From Rhodocollybia butyracea (Eukaryota; Basidiomycota; Agaricomycetes; Agaricales; Omphalotaceae), in contig JADNRY010000003.1 in the NCBI GenBank assembly GCA_015501585.1, positions 434,001 to 498,000 of the forward strand: a stretch of DNA of 64,000 nucleotides, read 5' to 3'. The notes under the pieces were generated by a model. It saw nothing but the letters and a program-made list of their open reading frames with translations, did not search any database and was not told the origin of the DNA. The first letter of the stretch is position 1. The number at the start of each line of letters is the position of its first letter. Shown in pieces: positions 21,337 through 38,570 of this stretch. A program made the position numbers and the translations under genes.

Positions 21337-21511
21337 TATTGTCGAGTTCAAGATGCACTTTCACGTGATCTCAAGGTTAATGGCGCGTCCAAATTGAAAT
21401 TGAAATTTCTCAGCTGAGCTTAGATGTAATATTTCTTTTATGCAGTTATCGTGGTATACGGCACTATGTGCAATCAAACACTGAGTTAAGAGAAATAACA
21501 TTACGCTGTGA

Positions 21512-22284
21512 CTAGGAGCTCTCAGTCGCCGCCGCCGGAGCAGCTTCTGTGATAGCCACAGGAGCCGTTTCACTCTCTTTCTGCAGCTTCTCCAACCATT
21601 TGGTCACAAACTTGGAATGGGCACTGTAGTTTATCGTGGTATCGAGCCCATCTCTGTCAAACGCAAAACACAGAAATTAGCATGCTGTGGAGATCTCCAG
21701 TGGTATGTAATATACCTGATAACACCTTTACCGTCAATGATGAACGTAGTCCTAGCATAATCGTTCAAGCCCATCAAACCCTTGCCAACTTTGTAAGCTT
21801 TGCGAGCCTCGAGTTTCTCGTCGCTCAATATAGGGAACTAAGAATGAAATGACTTTGATCTAGGAATTTCGTGCCGGACGAATGAAATCACTTACGGTCA
21901 ACTTTTGCTTCTCGACAAAAAGTTTCTGCTTCTCGACGGAATCTGGACTAACGCCAATGACCAGGGCCCTATCATCCTTGAACACTTCTTTTTCTGTGGC
22001 CGAAAACAATAAGCTTTCCATCAAAGAATACGCAACAAGGTGGCCACTCACCTGCGAGAGCATCCCTGAACTGACAAGCTTCCTTTGTGCACCCATACGA
22101 TCCTAATGTCCTGTAAGCAGACTAATTATAGACTGGCATTCCAAAGAAGCGAACCTGACTTGGGATAAAAGTATAAGGCAATGGGAGTACCGTTTTTGCC
22201 AGGAGTGATTGTGTACGGTTCACCTTTGGAGTCGGGAAGTGTCAAAGAGGGAGCGGTTTGACCAATTAATGATTGCCAAGCCAT
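21512..22284 (-). CDS. PrxQ/BCP-type peroxiredoxin (Dot5-like)
   Basis: Exon 1 starts MAWQSLIGQTAPSLTLPDSK at 22284 and reaches IALYFYPKS. After an intron it continues GSYGCTKEACQFRDALA, carrying the peroxidatic Cys and, five residues later, a second Cys. That C-x4-C arrangement is typical of PrxQ/BCP enzymes. Further exons give VFKDDRALVIGVSPDSVEKQ, FPILSDEKLEARKAYKVGKG, LNDYARTTFIIDGKGVIRY and a C-terminal WLEKLQKESE followed by an Ala/Thr-rich tail. It should reduce peroxides using thioredoxin. The tail (PVAITEAAPAATESS) is longer than in bacterial BCP. A nuclear or cytosolic location is possible; no clear targeting signal was noted. Confidence 0.9.
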
Positions 22285-22541
22285 GGTGGTCGAATCTGAA
22301 AGGAAAGAGTAAAGCAAAGGAAAGAAAAAGTCCGATGCCTTTATATAGCGCTTCTGAGTCTGGAAAGTTCCACGGGTGGTTGAATATTGAATTGTTCATA
22401 TAATAAAAAGGATTACTTCCTAGCTTGTCTGCTGACACTGCAAGGAGGTAAGGTGAGTTCCGTTCATGTTGCTCTTTGCATGGCGAGTGGGGATATATTA
22501 ACAGAGAAAGAATATCAATCTAGAATACGGCCTGGGTATAA

Positions 22542-22972
22542 TTATGAAGGTTTCTGGCCAGCCGCCATAGCATCTACAACTCAACATAAGCTCGAGAGCA
22601 ACTCTCAGAAGGACACTGTACACACCTGCGTTCAATTCCGCAAATCGAGATCCTACTCTTTCGGAATGCTTCAAGAACTTCTCCGTACAGCTATTCACAC
22701 ACGTTTCCTACAACCAATTTGAGCCATATATCAGATGAACGACGCGTTAGAATGACCTCTTTTGATGATAATGCTTTACTTGTAAAGTCGTTGCAGCAAG
22801 AGCTAAAACATCTCTCGACAATGTTGGCGTAAAGTCTTAAAAAGTCTTGCATCTGAAAACCCGAGTTGTCGTCAAAAAGAAATGAACATATTTCTCCATT
22901 TCCAACCTGCTTCTTTTCAATTATTTTGTTCATATGCGCTTGCTCAGAGCTGTTGAATCCTGAAAAGTCCAT
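22542..22972 (-). CDS. TIM9: Mitochondrial intermembrane-space chaperone Tim9
   Basis: Three exons on the minus strand starting [20 protein letters not shown] at 22972. The twin CX3C motifs are CFSSC (exon 1) and CVNSC (exon 2), separated by [15 protein letters not shown]. The first intron (22708-22756, 49 bp) separates KE from ETCVNSC. A second intron follows FAELNA; the last exon gives [10 protein letters not shown] and stops at 22542. Tim9 with Tim10 forms the small hexameric chaperone that escorts hydrophobic precursors to the TIM22 and SAM complexes. Between the helices, an internal [18 protein letters not shown] stretch may be another small intron: removing it joins MNKIIEKKQ to [13 protein letters not shown]. 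The start is divergent from DAHP synthase with ~200 bp between starts. Confidence 0.88.
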
Positions 22973-23169
22973 CTTGAAAGAAAAATCGAAAAGTATGAGA
23001 ACAGAAAGAGTGACTTTTCTCGGCCCGATAACCTACGGCATGTAATTTACGCCCACTATAGAATATCAAAATCTGCGAGTCACATTTTGCTTGCTCCAGT
23101 CCCGCGTTGATAACCTCAGGGTCTTGATCCTGTTCTCTCCCTATATAAATACCTCAAATTTGCAGAAAA

Positions 23170-24598
<1,429 letters not shown>

Positions 24599-25085
24599 AA
24601 AAATATTCCGTGGAGCGTATAAATTTTACAGAACAATGTACCATCGTGGAACTCAGTCATACATTTGAGTGTGATTAAGGCAACAGGTGAGCCCGAATTT
24701 CAGACAGGTATTGGATTTAAAAGGACCGGGAGAAGTTGCTTCCTTCCATGACTTTTTTGGGCTTTTCCTCAAAGCATCATATTGAAGCAGCCACTGCCAG
24801 AGGTGAATGGTAACGAAGTAGGTGATATGATGACAGTCTGGCTAGCTTTAAACTTCTTGACGACCGGAAAAACTAAAAAGAATAACTGGGAATCAGGCGC
24901 AGAGCAAGGAGGGAGTTCGCACAAATCTAGAAAATAGAATATTTGTGGGTCAGAATTGGGGAAAGTCAAAGCTGGGCATACGAGACTTGCTTACCAAGAC
25001 TCCAGTTCTTTCATTGATACATAGTACAATAATTAGGACGAATACTTACAATACTGTATATATCTATAGCGCATCTAGAATCTAT

Positions 25086-28000
25086 CAGTTCAGAAGAGTC
25101 CGCCTTTCTTGTGAAGCGCGAGGAATATAGGTATAGAGGGTCTGAATCGCTGTTCGAACGCCATCCTCCGATCTTATCTTTTGACCAATAATAGAGGCTT
25201 TCTCCTTCATGATCCTACATAAACCAATTCAGATACACGGTGTACAAAGTGACGTTCTTGTGTTACCTATTCGTGGTCGCCTTCGTCAATGCATCAGCCA
25301 ATTCATTCACATGTAAGCTCGAAAGTTTCAGACCAGCCTACGGGCCCGAAAATGTACAAATAAGAATGTTTAACACTTGGGCAAGTATGATTACTCACTC
25401 CCAGTTTCTGTACCCTTGAAGCCCAGAAAAACTGGTCACCAAACCAAGGTTTGATGAGTGTCGGAATTCCAGCTCGCAGACTCGCCCCCGTAGTTCCTGC
25501 TCCTCCGTGGTGTAACGCAGCGTCCATTTGGGGGAATAGCCAATCATGGGGCACTTTATCTAACTGATAACATTCGGCCGGCATCGCTGGCTCGAGCTCT
25601 TTGTCGTTTATTTTGCTCATCCTGGTAGACCATCCTTTCGATATGATAGCACGGACATCGCCTGTATGGTTCCTCGGTAAGCAATCAAGTACGAAGGACA
25701 AGCCTGACTCACTCTTTAAAACGGCTTCAATGATTCGAGAAGTAACGTGGTTGGGGTTTGGCACCGTGATACTTCCGAATCCGACTTCAAGTACAAAACT
25801 GATCGGAAAATGGGGCCAATGAAGAGGTGTCTGAGCGACTTACTGTATACAATGGCTTTGCCATCCTCTCGGGCCTTTTCTATGAATGAGATAAGGGTCG
25901 AAGGAGGTTCCCAGTTCAAATCGGGGTTGTCCAAAAACCAGCTATACAGAGAAGAAACTCAAACTTTAACGGATGGGGACAGATGGAGAAGTTCACGTAC
26001 TACCCGGAAATTGAGATAGAGTCACCCCAATCGAGAGGTTTCGGGACAACAGCCTTATTGATGCAGTTGAGTTTACGAATCTCAAAGCGGCCTCGTCACG
26101 GTATCACTTGCCTGAGAGAAATTGTAGATAAAAACGATCTTGGATTGAACCATGTGTCCCATGTCAGTATTCCCGATTTTCAGGGTTTGTCTCCTCCAAC
26201 GATTGATTTGTCCACTAGTTGCGGCCCAAATCACATTACTAAGAATATTCAGTACGAATAAATTACGGAAAGAGAAAAAAAAGTATACTTGAAAAGAACA
26301 TAACTGAATTGATACCAGTAAGTTCGAAGATGGATATCAGAAGCAACCAATATCACTTACGATGCACTATTAAAAGTGGGTGAGTCCACAGGGGGTGAAA
26401 AGAAAGCGTGCGGAAACTGGGATGTCCTAAACACAGATAAGCAATCACGGAGGCATGGAAAAAAAACTACCTACTTTGTCCATGGCATTGTGAATGTGCG
26501 GAAATAGGGAATATCTAATGAGACGTTAGAATAACAAACCGACATGACCAGTAAAAATGTCCCACGTAGTGCTTCAGCTATGTGTACCCCAGCCATTGCA
26601 GAGGGGCTTTCAAGTAGGACATCAGCGCCTTGACAAGATTCCCAAGCATCCTGGAGTACTAAAAATATTTTGGTTCGGTAAAAGAACTAGGTGATATCGA
26701 ACGGATGCTTACGCTGATCCAGCCACGGTCGAAACTGTCGTTCCATAATATACATAATATAGCCATAATTGAACAAGATACAGGAAGAAACGTACATGTG
26801 CAAGGCTTTCCTTGAAAAACTCGGGAGAAAACATCTGGTTTGGACCCAAGACTCATCAGACCAGAGTTTAGACTTGGCAGTGAAAGAACTATACCTTATG
26901 CTCGACACTCAGTTTCATTAGCGCTCCGGGATCGCCTCCCGCCTGTTTGAACTCCAACCCAAAGCCTTCTATCCACTCCCGATACTCTTTATGCGTAACA
27001 ATCGTCACTCTATGATTCTCTTTCTTCAATCCAACCCCCAGTGCAATATACGGCTGTACATCCCCTCTCGAACCAATGGTAAGACAGACAAAATGTAACG
27101 TCGGAATATTAAGGAGGAGGCCAGCATCGATGTTGATGACTTTTGGAAAGGTGAGGATTGTCGAAATAGGGAACTTCATACCTACTGCAGATGCGAGCGC
27201 TGCGGAGCGCCCTAGAGGCGATATCCTGTCGACAGCATTAGTATTATTGTCGGAAGATGTGGCAGGTAGTGAAGAGAGGGTACTCTGGGGAGTACTGGGC
27301 CAGGAATCGGTGGTGGGAATGGACGAGGTTGTGGAGGATGACGGGGTCAAAGGGGCAGGGCAGACCCGCCAGTCATTTATACGTCGGATCACTTCATCTC
27401 GAATACTTGAAGTCTTGAATTGGAATTTAAGGTCAGATGAGCCCTCGATTTCGAGAGACAGCCCATGAATCTTCCAGATTTTTCCAGAAACAGGCTTAGC
27501 AGCATTGATGATGCGTATTGGAACTCGGTATTTTACATCCTCCTTCACCAAATACTTCCCCCAAAATAAGACGTAGGCACGCGTAATGACAACTGCGGAG
27601 TTCCAGGTAAGTTCAAGTAATTTATGATGACTATTCAACTACTTGATACTTACAGTATCCAAGGCAAGCAATTTTGCGAAAGAGCCTTGCACGGGTGACT
27701 GAAAATGCTTTAAATAAAGAAACGAGGAATACGAGGGAGTCAACTCACACCATAGTTCTGACTCTCCACCGAGACCCAAAACTTTCCTCAGTATATGCTC
27801 TTTACTGTCTACCGGACGGTTAGTTAATTGAGGATCTTGAGTGAACGTCAAAGGCCCTAAATCTACAATAACCGGCGCATCAGATACGGAGGTTATGGAT
27901 ACACGTCGTTGAGCTTCATCGATGTAGCCTTGCAAGTTCGACCACGCCGGAACATCCAGTATCGGCCCAAGAAAGAGCTCATCATCTAGACCATCGCATT

Positions 28001-29194
28001 TTATGGTTGCCATGTTTTTTTTGTACCAATCGAGCAGCTTAACCTTTGAGACTCAAAGTTTTCAATTGCCAGCCCACCATGTGGAAATCAAGTCACCTTC
28101 TTGATCTTGTGCAAAGGATAGCTGACTCTGACGCCGGAGCTCGCATCGGAGAAATCGCCACCAATGGCCTCGCGTCTGGAATGTCGCTGTAGGAACAACG
28201 CGCCACTGATTTCTTTTCTCCACTCATGAGCAGACTCTACCGTGTCGAATTCGATTTGTCCTGGCATATTCAGATACTCTCCACAAGTAGCTCGGAGGAT
28301 TCGAGGGTCATCCTTTGATTGTGACATTGCTTGAATACTGGAGACTAGTGAAGGGTTAGTGATGCGATTGACGAGGAAGAATATAGACGTACGGGGAATC
28401 GATCTTACGGGGCGTAGGTGATCATCGGGGCCTGCCGAAGCATAAGTGCAGAGCATGTCGTGCGTGAGTTCAAGCCATAATCGACGCTTTCGATGGGAGT
28501 TTATGACAACGGTTACTGGCCCTGCTTTGATGATTTGTTGTGAAGACTGTAAATCTGGCCGAGCGGAGAGAAGAGACGCGTGAAAGGTAAGACGATGCGT
28601 CGTTAGATGAATGACTCTGAAAAATCATTACTTTCGAAAGGCACACAAGAAAAGAACGGAAACGAACCCCTGTCAAATTTTACTTTAAAAAGGTGATACA
28701 AGACCATAGCAGAACAAGCTTACCATGATAAGTACATCATTGTAAATAAAGCCATCGGCTTCAAAGATGAGCTTTTCTCCTTCCCCAAGGGAGCCAAATT
28801 CCTGAATGAGAAGCTTGACCAGTTCAGTCCCAGAAAGTTGCCAGCTGTCGCCATCCGTAGTAGCAGCACGATGGAAAGCTGGACCCAGTTCATTGGGAGG
28901 TTTGGAAGACGGAAGCTTGGAAGAAAACTCCGAAGACGGCTCGGAAAAAGACTCTGGCTCTAAAGTAAACTCGCCGTCCGTCCACGAATTACCTGCAACA
29001 TCAACGCGAGCAGAGCGCCCAACGGCGGCGAGCTCGCTTGAGTCAAGATCTTTGGCAACAAGATCGTCAAAACCACGATTAATCCTAGAGTCATCTCGAA
29101 GAAATTTATCGAATTCGTTAGCGTTGTAGTAGATACGGGCAATGTTGCTTGGGAGGGATTCCTCCGATTCACTGTCGGAGTCGTGGTAAGTCAT
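25086..29194 (-). CDS. Sterol 3-beta-glucosyltransferase (Atg26/UGT51-like) with GRAM and PH regions
   Basis: One long gene, though simple ORF calling splits it. N-terminal exon 29194-28685 ends with a GRAM start ([20 protein letters not shown]). The next reads [23 protein letters not shown]-like part follows ([20 protein letters not shown], then [13 protein letters not shown]). A phase-0 intron at about 28038-28096 joins this to [16 protein letters not shown], so the ATG at 28013 is internal. The catalytic part starts [20 protein letters not shown] and carries the sterol-glucosyltransferase donor-site signature [19 protein letters not shown] with [10 protein letters not shown]. The end, [18 protein letters not shown], stops at 25086. 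The product transfers glucose from UDP-glucose to sterols at membranes; the N-terminal modules likely bind phosphoinositides. Many introns between 25.8 and 27 kb were not individually placed. Confidence 0.85.
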
Positions 29195-29466
29195 GGTGAC
29201 TAGGTAAGACGCGTGTATATAGGTGTATATATGCTCAGACTGGAACGAAATGTATAATCACCTCTACGTGATTCCTTTTGTTTCCGGTTCCGTGGCGTAA
29301 CGCGTAATACTTCTCTAGTAATCTTATCTTATCAGAGATCAGAGATTACGCAAGAAGCACCGGTAATTATGGTAAATGGTCAAAGCTGTCTTTAAATGCA
29401 CTGAAATCACATGCTAGCACTCTCTTTCTTCCAGTACCGCAACGTTCTCGATATCTATAGCCATCC

Positions 29467-31169
<1,703 letters not shown>

Positions 31170-31297
31170 TACGCACGCCCAATTGCACTACTTGATTACA
31201 TCCGGCTCTTCGGAGCCGAATCCCGTGTGATTTTTTTTTCTTGTCATCCAACCCTCATCTCATCTCCGCTTCATCCTGTCCTCTTAACGCGTCGACG

Positions 31298-33164
31298 ATG
31301 TCGCATATTCACGAAATGGTTCAAAAAGACATCAAATCTGGCGTCGAAAAACTTATGCTCCAAAACCGAGGCATGAATGCTGTTGATGCCTTATCCACAG
31401 TCACCAAGGAAATTCTGAAAAATAACCCTTTCGTTCCACCGAAAGGCTGCCCGGTCAATGATCTGCCTAACGAATTACTCGCTCATATATTCTATGTTGG
31501 GATGCTGATGGAAGAAGAAGACGATGATGATGATTTCGAGGATGAGGAGGATGAATATAATGACGAATTAAACTTGCTAGATTGGGACTCTGATGATGAG
31601 GGCGATGGGCCATCTTCGAAAACAAACATCACCGCTAAAGGGAAGGGAAAAGCCGGTGATGATGATGACGAGTCGGAAGACGAAGACGAAGATGAAGAAC
31701 CCAGTGCGCCATTTGTGGTACTTGTGAGCCACGTCTGCTCCAAGTGGCGTAATTGCGCTATTGGTTAGCGTTTTCTAGCTTTTGCGAGTCTCTTCCTGAT
31801 AGATTTCCGTTACAGACAGCCCATTACTCTGGACAAAAATACAATTCGAGTTTGGAATGTCGTTGGAAATGCAGAAGACCTTTCTTGAACGTTCAAAAGA
31901 GCATCCCCTCGTGATTGAGATTGATACAACGTATCCAGATGGTTGGGTGTTTGATGAAGACGAGTATGATGAAGAATCTTCTCCAGAAGCCTCGGCAGAA
32001 CACGTATCCGAGAATGGCCTTTCTAGCGATTCGCCTTTCAAAGGCCGGCCTCCGTGCCTCAACAAAACGCAGGTCTCTCAAATTTTAGATATCATCATTC
32101 CTTCCGTGCATAGATGGCGAGCGTTTTGCATTTCATCCCATCTCTACGAATCTATTCATCTCACCCTAGAGCGCCTGTCTCAGTGCTCTTCGGCTCCACT
32201 TCTCGAGATTATCGACTTGACTCACTCGGAGGACTCTGAAGAATACGACTTGGACGTCTTCTCACCCCCAGAACTGAATACAAAATTCTTGCCTTTCAAC
32301 GGAAATGCACCTAATCTAAAAACCGTCGTTTTATGGGGAGTTCACATCGATTGGGACGCATCGATTCCTTTGCTGAGCAATTTGCGCCAGTTACGACTTT
32401 GCTATCACACTGAGGACGTGCGACCCTCGTTCCAGACGTTCTCCGATATCCTGACCAGTTCGCCAGACCTGGAACATCTCACGCTCGCGCTTTCTGGCCC
32501 GGAAGACAAGAAGGAGCTGTGGGGAACTAGTACGATCAATGTGCCTTCTGTAAAGAGCTTGGACTTGTGCTTTCACGAGCCAGCATACATCGAATCTCTC
32601 CTTCCCCTTGTCCATTTTCCCAACCTCATCGAATTAAGGCTCCAATACGATTCCGGAGACTACACCAACTTTGCGCTACTCCTGGCCGCGCCCTTTCCCG
32701 GCCGAACAACCTCCATTCTGGCAGGTCTGGAATCCCTAAGAATAAGCTGTCTCCCTTCAAACCGAGCCTCCCGTCAAGCGATGCTTGAACAGTTGGTCAA
32801 TCTAAAGTCGATCGAGCTGAACTGTGCCGGTGACGAGGACGAGTTTTTTGAACGACTGATGGAACTCAAGCCAGGAGCAGGGTCCAGTGGCCAAGGTGTT
32901 GTTTTCTGTCCGCATTTAACTGCGCTCAAGACGACGGGCATTGATGGATGGAGGATGAAGCAATTGGTGGAGGCGCGTAGAAGGGGTGGCGCGCCTCTTT
33001 CGAGGGTGTTTATGAGTGAAGAGGATGACTTAGGGGAGAAGGAGGAAAACTGGCTGAGAGCGCATTTGGAGGAACTGGACTTTTTCGAGCCGAGTTCAGA
33101 TGAGGAAGAGGAGGAGGAGAGTGATCCTGAAGACGAGGAGATGGAGACAGAGGCTGATGCTTGA
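31298..33164 (+). CDS. F-box-like protein with acidic linkers
   Basis: Two exons: 31298-31763 and 31816-33164. The F-box core is split by an acidic insert: NDLPNELLAHIFYVGMLM, then about 80 residues rich in Asp/Glu with KGKGKAG, then VLVSHVCSKWRNCAIGDSPL across the intron, followed by LWTKIQ. Irregular leucine-rich segments come next (APNLKTVVLWGVHIDWDASI, LVHFPNLIELRLQYDSGDY). The C-terminus is again very acidic. Likely an SCF substrate adaptor; the substrate is unknown. Start at 31298 (MSHIHEM) is preferred to an upstream Met at 31241. The 3' end of this gene is repeated twice downstream (near 38570 and 39930), showing it belongs to the duplicated GNAT/F-box unit. Confidence 0.85.
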
Positions 33165-33355
33165 TTTGCCTGTACGTATATGCTGTTCGTACTTATGCTA
33201 TAGAATGTATCCAATGAGCTCTTTAAATCAGGTAAAGCGGCATCAATTATCCTCACGATTTGAGAACTTACCACACGGCACCGGTCTGTTGACGCCGTTA
33301 TATCATCGAGTCGATGTCGGTCCCGGAGTTTCATTAACGTTGCTTTACTTCTTCC

Positions 33356-33896
33356 ATGTTCGAAACGACCCCCCTCCGACTTCGCGCTGTAAAGAACGCA
33401 GATTACGAAAAGCTACACGACTTGTGGAACGATGCGCGTGTCCAAAAGACACTTTCGTCGACCTTCGCTGTCCCTCTAGATGACAAGTTCGAGGAAAAGC
33501 TTCGCACTTGGGTCTCGACTGGACTGATGTACTGTATCATAGAGACAAAGGACAACGCCGACTGGGTTGGGTTTGTCAACATGTTTAGCGCGAACCAGAG
33601 GAATCGGGATGCGATGGTATCCATAGCGCTGAGATACTTGTTGATTACTCATTCCGAGAACTTGGCCTTCACCGGCTTACTCTGAGTGTGTTTTCCCATA
33701 ATGAGGCTGCATTCAAGCTGTACAAGAAAGCGTAAGTCGCTTCACACTGGGAGCAAGTTCACTGATTGAAATCATTGATAGTGGATTTATTGAAGAAGGG
33801 GTTTTACGAAAGACGTGTTGGTCTGACGAGAAATGGCAAGATGCTTTCGCGATGGCAATTTTGGATGAAGATTGGGCAGCTCTGAGTCTGTCCTAA
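33356..33896 (+). pseudogene. GNAT acetyltransferase copy 1, internal deletion
   Basis: Reads MFETTPLRLRAVKNADYEKL, TGLMYCIIETKDNADWVGFV and RNRDAMVSIALR, then loses about 42 nt that in copy 4 encode the acetyl-CoA-binding segment PEFWGLGYGSEALR. An extra 1-nt loss just after breaks the frame at 33685. Homology resumes out of frame (VFSHNEAAFKLYKKA at 33690) and after an intron (GFIEEGVLRKTCWSDEKWQD), ending near 33896. Without the pyrophosphate-binding loop it cannot be an active acetyltransferase. Its upstream leader (gacgccgttatatcatcgag) is shared with copies 3 and 4. Confidence 0.8.
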
Positions 33897-34062
33897 TGTA
33901 CGTATGATAGTTCTGTTGCGCATACTAGTACTATGATTGCGCTTGTTCTGGTAGCGCCGGCCTAGAATATTTTGATACCCGGAATTTTTGCCCAGAAAAT
34001 TGGCAGGAGCCATAAGTATAAAAGGTTTTTAGTGTGATATGTTGTTCATAACCCGACCCACA

Positions 34063-34651
34063 ATGTTCGAAACTGACCGTTTACGTTTGCGAGCTATCTG
34101 CAAACCCGATTTCGAAAAAGTACACGCGCTATGGAACATCCAGGACGTTCGAAAGATGTTAAGCGTGGGCTACGTCGTTCCCTCCGTAGGTTTCAAGGCC
34201 GACCAAGACCCCACTACTGTCCCTGGCCACGATTATCTGCTCTATGCTGTTATAGAGACAAAAGTCGAGGCCGAGTTTGTTGGCGTCACAATGCTGTTTG
34301 ACACGGTACAGAAGACGCGGGATTCCAAAATTGGGATCGCACTGCTACCGGAATTCTGGGGACAGGGATTTGGGACGGAGACGATGCGCTTTGTTGTCGA
34401 CTACGCATTTAGAGAGCTTGCGTTGCACAGAGTTACCCTCAGTGTTAATGGAAATAACACTGCGGCGATAAAGATTTATAAGAAGATGTGAGTGGGCTTT
34501 TGAATGAGTAGCTTGATTGTTCATGGATGTTACTAGCGGGTTCGTCCAAGAGGGCGTACAGCGAAAAGCAAATTGGATTAACGGAAAATGGCAAGACATC
34601 ATCTGGATGGCGATTTTGGACGAAGAATGGGAAGAGAGTAATCCAGAATAA
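34063..34651 (+). CDS. GNAT-family N-acetyltransferase, copy 2, intact
   Basis: Two exons, joined across an intron whose donor is GTGAGT at about 34489 and whose acceptor ends ACTAG at about 34536. Sequence: MFETDRLRLRAICKPDFEKV, LYAVIETKVEAEFVGVTMLF, then motif A LLPEFWGQGFGTETMRFVVD (the Q/R-x-x-G-x-G/A acetyl-CoA loop is GQGFGT), LHRVTLSVNGNNTAAIKIYK and, after the intron, GFVQEGVQRKANWINGKWQD with IIWMAILDEEW. This is the RimJ/RimL-like (Acetyltransf_3) architecture. The acceptor substrate is unknown. It is the only copy of the five with an open frame, and also the most divergent, so it is probably the functional ancestor-type member. Confidence 0.85.
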
Positions 34652-34904
34652 GAATGGATACAGCGCTTGAAACAGGCTTGCGCCAGGCGATAAATTTTTC
34701 TGCGATGAGGAAGAGGCGGAGAGATGCTTGTAGAAGGTGTAGAAGGGGACCTTATGCTGTAGATGAGATGGCTTTTTACATCACGTAAAGTTCCTCTTCT
34801 CAGTGGCATATATGAGGTATATATCATCCTCACGGTCTGTTGACGCCGTTGTATTATCGTGGATGTCGGTCCCGTAGTTCAATTAAGCTTGCTTTACTTC
34901 TTCC

Positions 34905-35498
34905 ATGTTCGAAACGACCCACCTCCGACTTCGCGCTGTAAAAAACGCAGACTACGAGAAGCTACACGACTTGTGGAACGATGCGCGTGTCCAAAAGACG
35001 CTTTCGTCAACCTACGTTGTCCCTCTAGACGACAGGTTCGAAGAAACCCTTCGTACATCGGTCTCGACTGGACTGATGTGCTGTATCATAGAGACCAAGG
35101 ATAGCGCTGACTGGGTTGGGTTTGTAAACTTGTTTAACGCGACCCAGAAGAATCGCGACGCGACGGTGTCGATCGCGCTTCGGCCCGAGTTCTGGGCCTT
35201 GGATATGGAAGTGAGGCGCTGAGATGGCTTGTTGATTATTCATTCCGAGAGCTTGGTCTTCATCGGCTCACTCTAGAGGTGTTTTGCAATAATAAAGCTG
35301 CAGTTAAGCTGTACAAGAAAGCGTGGGTCCCTTCACAATGGCAGTAAGAGGATTTGGCTAATTGAAATCATCGATAGCGGGTTTATTGAAGAAGGGGTTT
35401 TACGAAAGGCGAGTTGGTCTGACGGGAAATGGCAAGATGTTTTCTCGATGGCGATTTTGGATGAAGATTGGGCGGCTTTGAAGCAGGATACTCAGTGA
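34905..35498 (+). pseudogene. GNAT acetyltransferase copy 3, frameshifted
   Basis: Very close to copy 1: MFETTHLRLRAVKNADYEKL, VPLDDRFEETLRTSVSTGLM, VGFVNLFNATQKNRDATVSI. One base is missing in the motif-A region (cgagttctgggccttgg near 35187-35202 versus a longer G-run in copy 4), stopping the frame at 35222. The rest (LGLHRL-type helix, VFCNNKAAVKLYKKA, GFIEEGVLRKASWSDGKWQD) is readable in other frames to 35498. Lost acetyl-CoA loop, so non-functional unless the indel is a consensus error. Confidence 0.8.
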
Positions 35499-36053
35499 CG
35501 ATAGTCTGTACCAATGTACGTGTGATTCCAATGTGATCTTTGATTGCGTAGAATATTTTGATGCCACCATAACTCTGAGTGTTGCGGCGTAGGTTATGGG
35601 TCAGGGGGGCTGAGTGTGGATCGATTGAGAGCTGAGGGTGGGTGGGTGGAATCGAACTTGAAGGAAAATTGAGCCGTGGACTCCGTACCGCTTACGTTCG
35701 GTTAACTTCTGTATCTATAACAATCTGGCTGATCTGTAACACAGACGTTCTCCAGCCAACTCGGATAGCACCCAACCTACTCGTTAACGTAAAGAGATTT
35801 GCTCTCTTGGCCACTCGCCAGCATTCACATCAAGCCCACATATCTAGCCAGATTCAGACAACATACAACATGATATTTTCTCGTTCGACTCTGTTTTCGA
35901 ACTCATGCGTGCTTGCATTGACCACAATTAAGATTAAAGAGGGAAAAGGCAATAGATTTGCGCACTCTACTATAAACAATATTATTATGGGTATACATGT
36001 ACTTACAGCCCTCATCCAAACTAGCTTACACCGATTATTCATTCATTGATCAT
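35499..36053. other. Intergenic, no gene seen
   Basis: About 550 bp between GNAT copy 3 and the actin 3' end. No recognisable coding or RNA feature; a G-rich run (gggtgggtggaatcgaac) at 35637 superficially resembles a tRNA T-arm but lacks a matching cloverleaf. Confidence 0.55.
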
Positions 36054-37705
<1,652 letters not shown>

Positions 37706-38570
37706 CGTTTTAATAGGCTGTAGAGTGTCGAGGGAAAATGATCCAGGAGAAAGAGCTTTTCGAGCTTTTATACTTGGTTCGAAACACTACGGGTCAAATA
37801 TAGACTGCGATTTGCTGAGCGAACTGCGGCTGGGGTTGTTTATGATGGTTAAAGCCAAGAGGTGCGCGTAGTTGGCGATCTCAAAGCATAGCTACTCATA
37901 TATACCTGTGGAACGTCATTCCACGCAGCAACTCGGTAGTCGGAAAAATGCTCGGTAGTCGGAAATTTACCGTAAGTAGCATAGATTTGTCCCTGTAATC
38001 CAGTGTCATTAATCACTAGCACTGCTGATAATACTCTTGACATCACTTGCAACTGCATGAATATTTGAACGGGGTTGGGATTCTGGGAATCCTCCTAGCT
38101 CCTCCGTGTGTAAAGCCATAATCAACGCCGAAAGCGTTGCGACAATTTGAGAATGAGTTGAGTCAAGTGTACTGTATAGGCATTCGTAAGACATATCAAG
38201 TATGTAGAAAGATTGATAAAGGATTGTCCACTAATTCAGAGGCTGATGGAAAGAAAACAAGCTATATGATCCGCAGTACTAGTAGCGGCCGAAGGACAGT
38301 TACCGGTTATGTTGATACGGGCGCTTGAGTGCTTGACTCTGTCTCGACGGCAACTCGACTGTCTCTCGCATAGTTTCGCCTCGTCATAGACCTTCATATC
38401 AGAATCATAGACGCTGAACAAGAAGGCATTGAAGGGATAGAGGGAAAGAGCTGCTGATATTAGTTGTGTGTGTAAGAGTTTCTGGGAATTGGACTGTTTG
38501 GCGAGGTGTAGGATCATTGAGTACATTCTAGCACCTGTACTTGTCACTTCAACATCTGCTGCGATTTTGC
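37706..38570. other. Possible minus-strand gene relic, not identified
   Basis: Three minus-strand ORFs (37849-38058, 38009-38194, 38236-38610) look weakly protein-like, e.g. LHTEELGGFPESQPRSNIHA and YGKFPTTEHFSDYRVAAWND, and could be exons of one gene. No family was recognised and no start or end can be supported. Confidence 0.25.

Noticed and set aside
22387..22722. 111-residue plus-strand ORF
   Set aside because: Antisense to the Tim9 exons and its 3' flank; no recognisable domain.
27639..28013. A separate gene starting MATIKCDG
   Set aside because: A phase-0 intron joins it to the upstream PH-like exons, and the Atg26-like domain order GRAM, PH, glycosyltransferase is continuous.
31492..31743. 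Ser-rich minus-strand ORF
   Set aside because: Reverse complement of the Asp/Glu tract in the F-box protein.
35630..35665. tRNA-like T-arm (ggtggaatcgaac)
   Set aside because: No acceptor stem, D-arm or anticodon arm could be paired around it.
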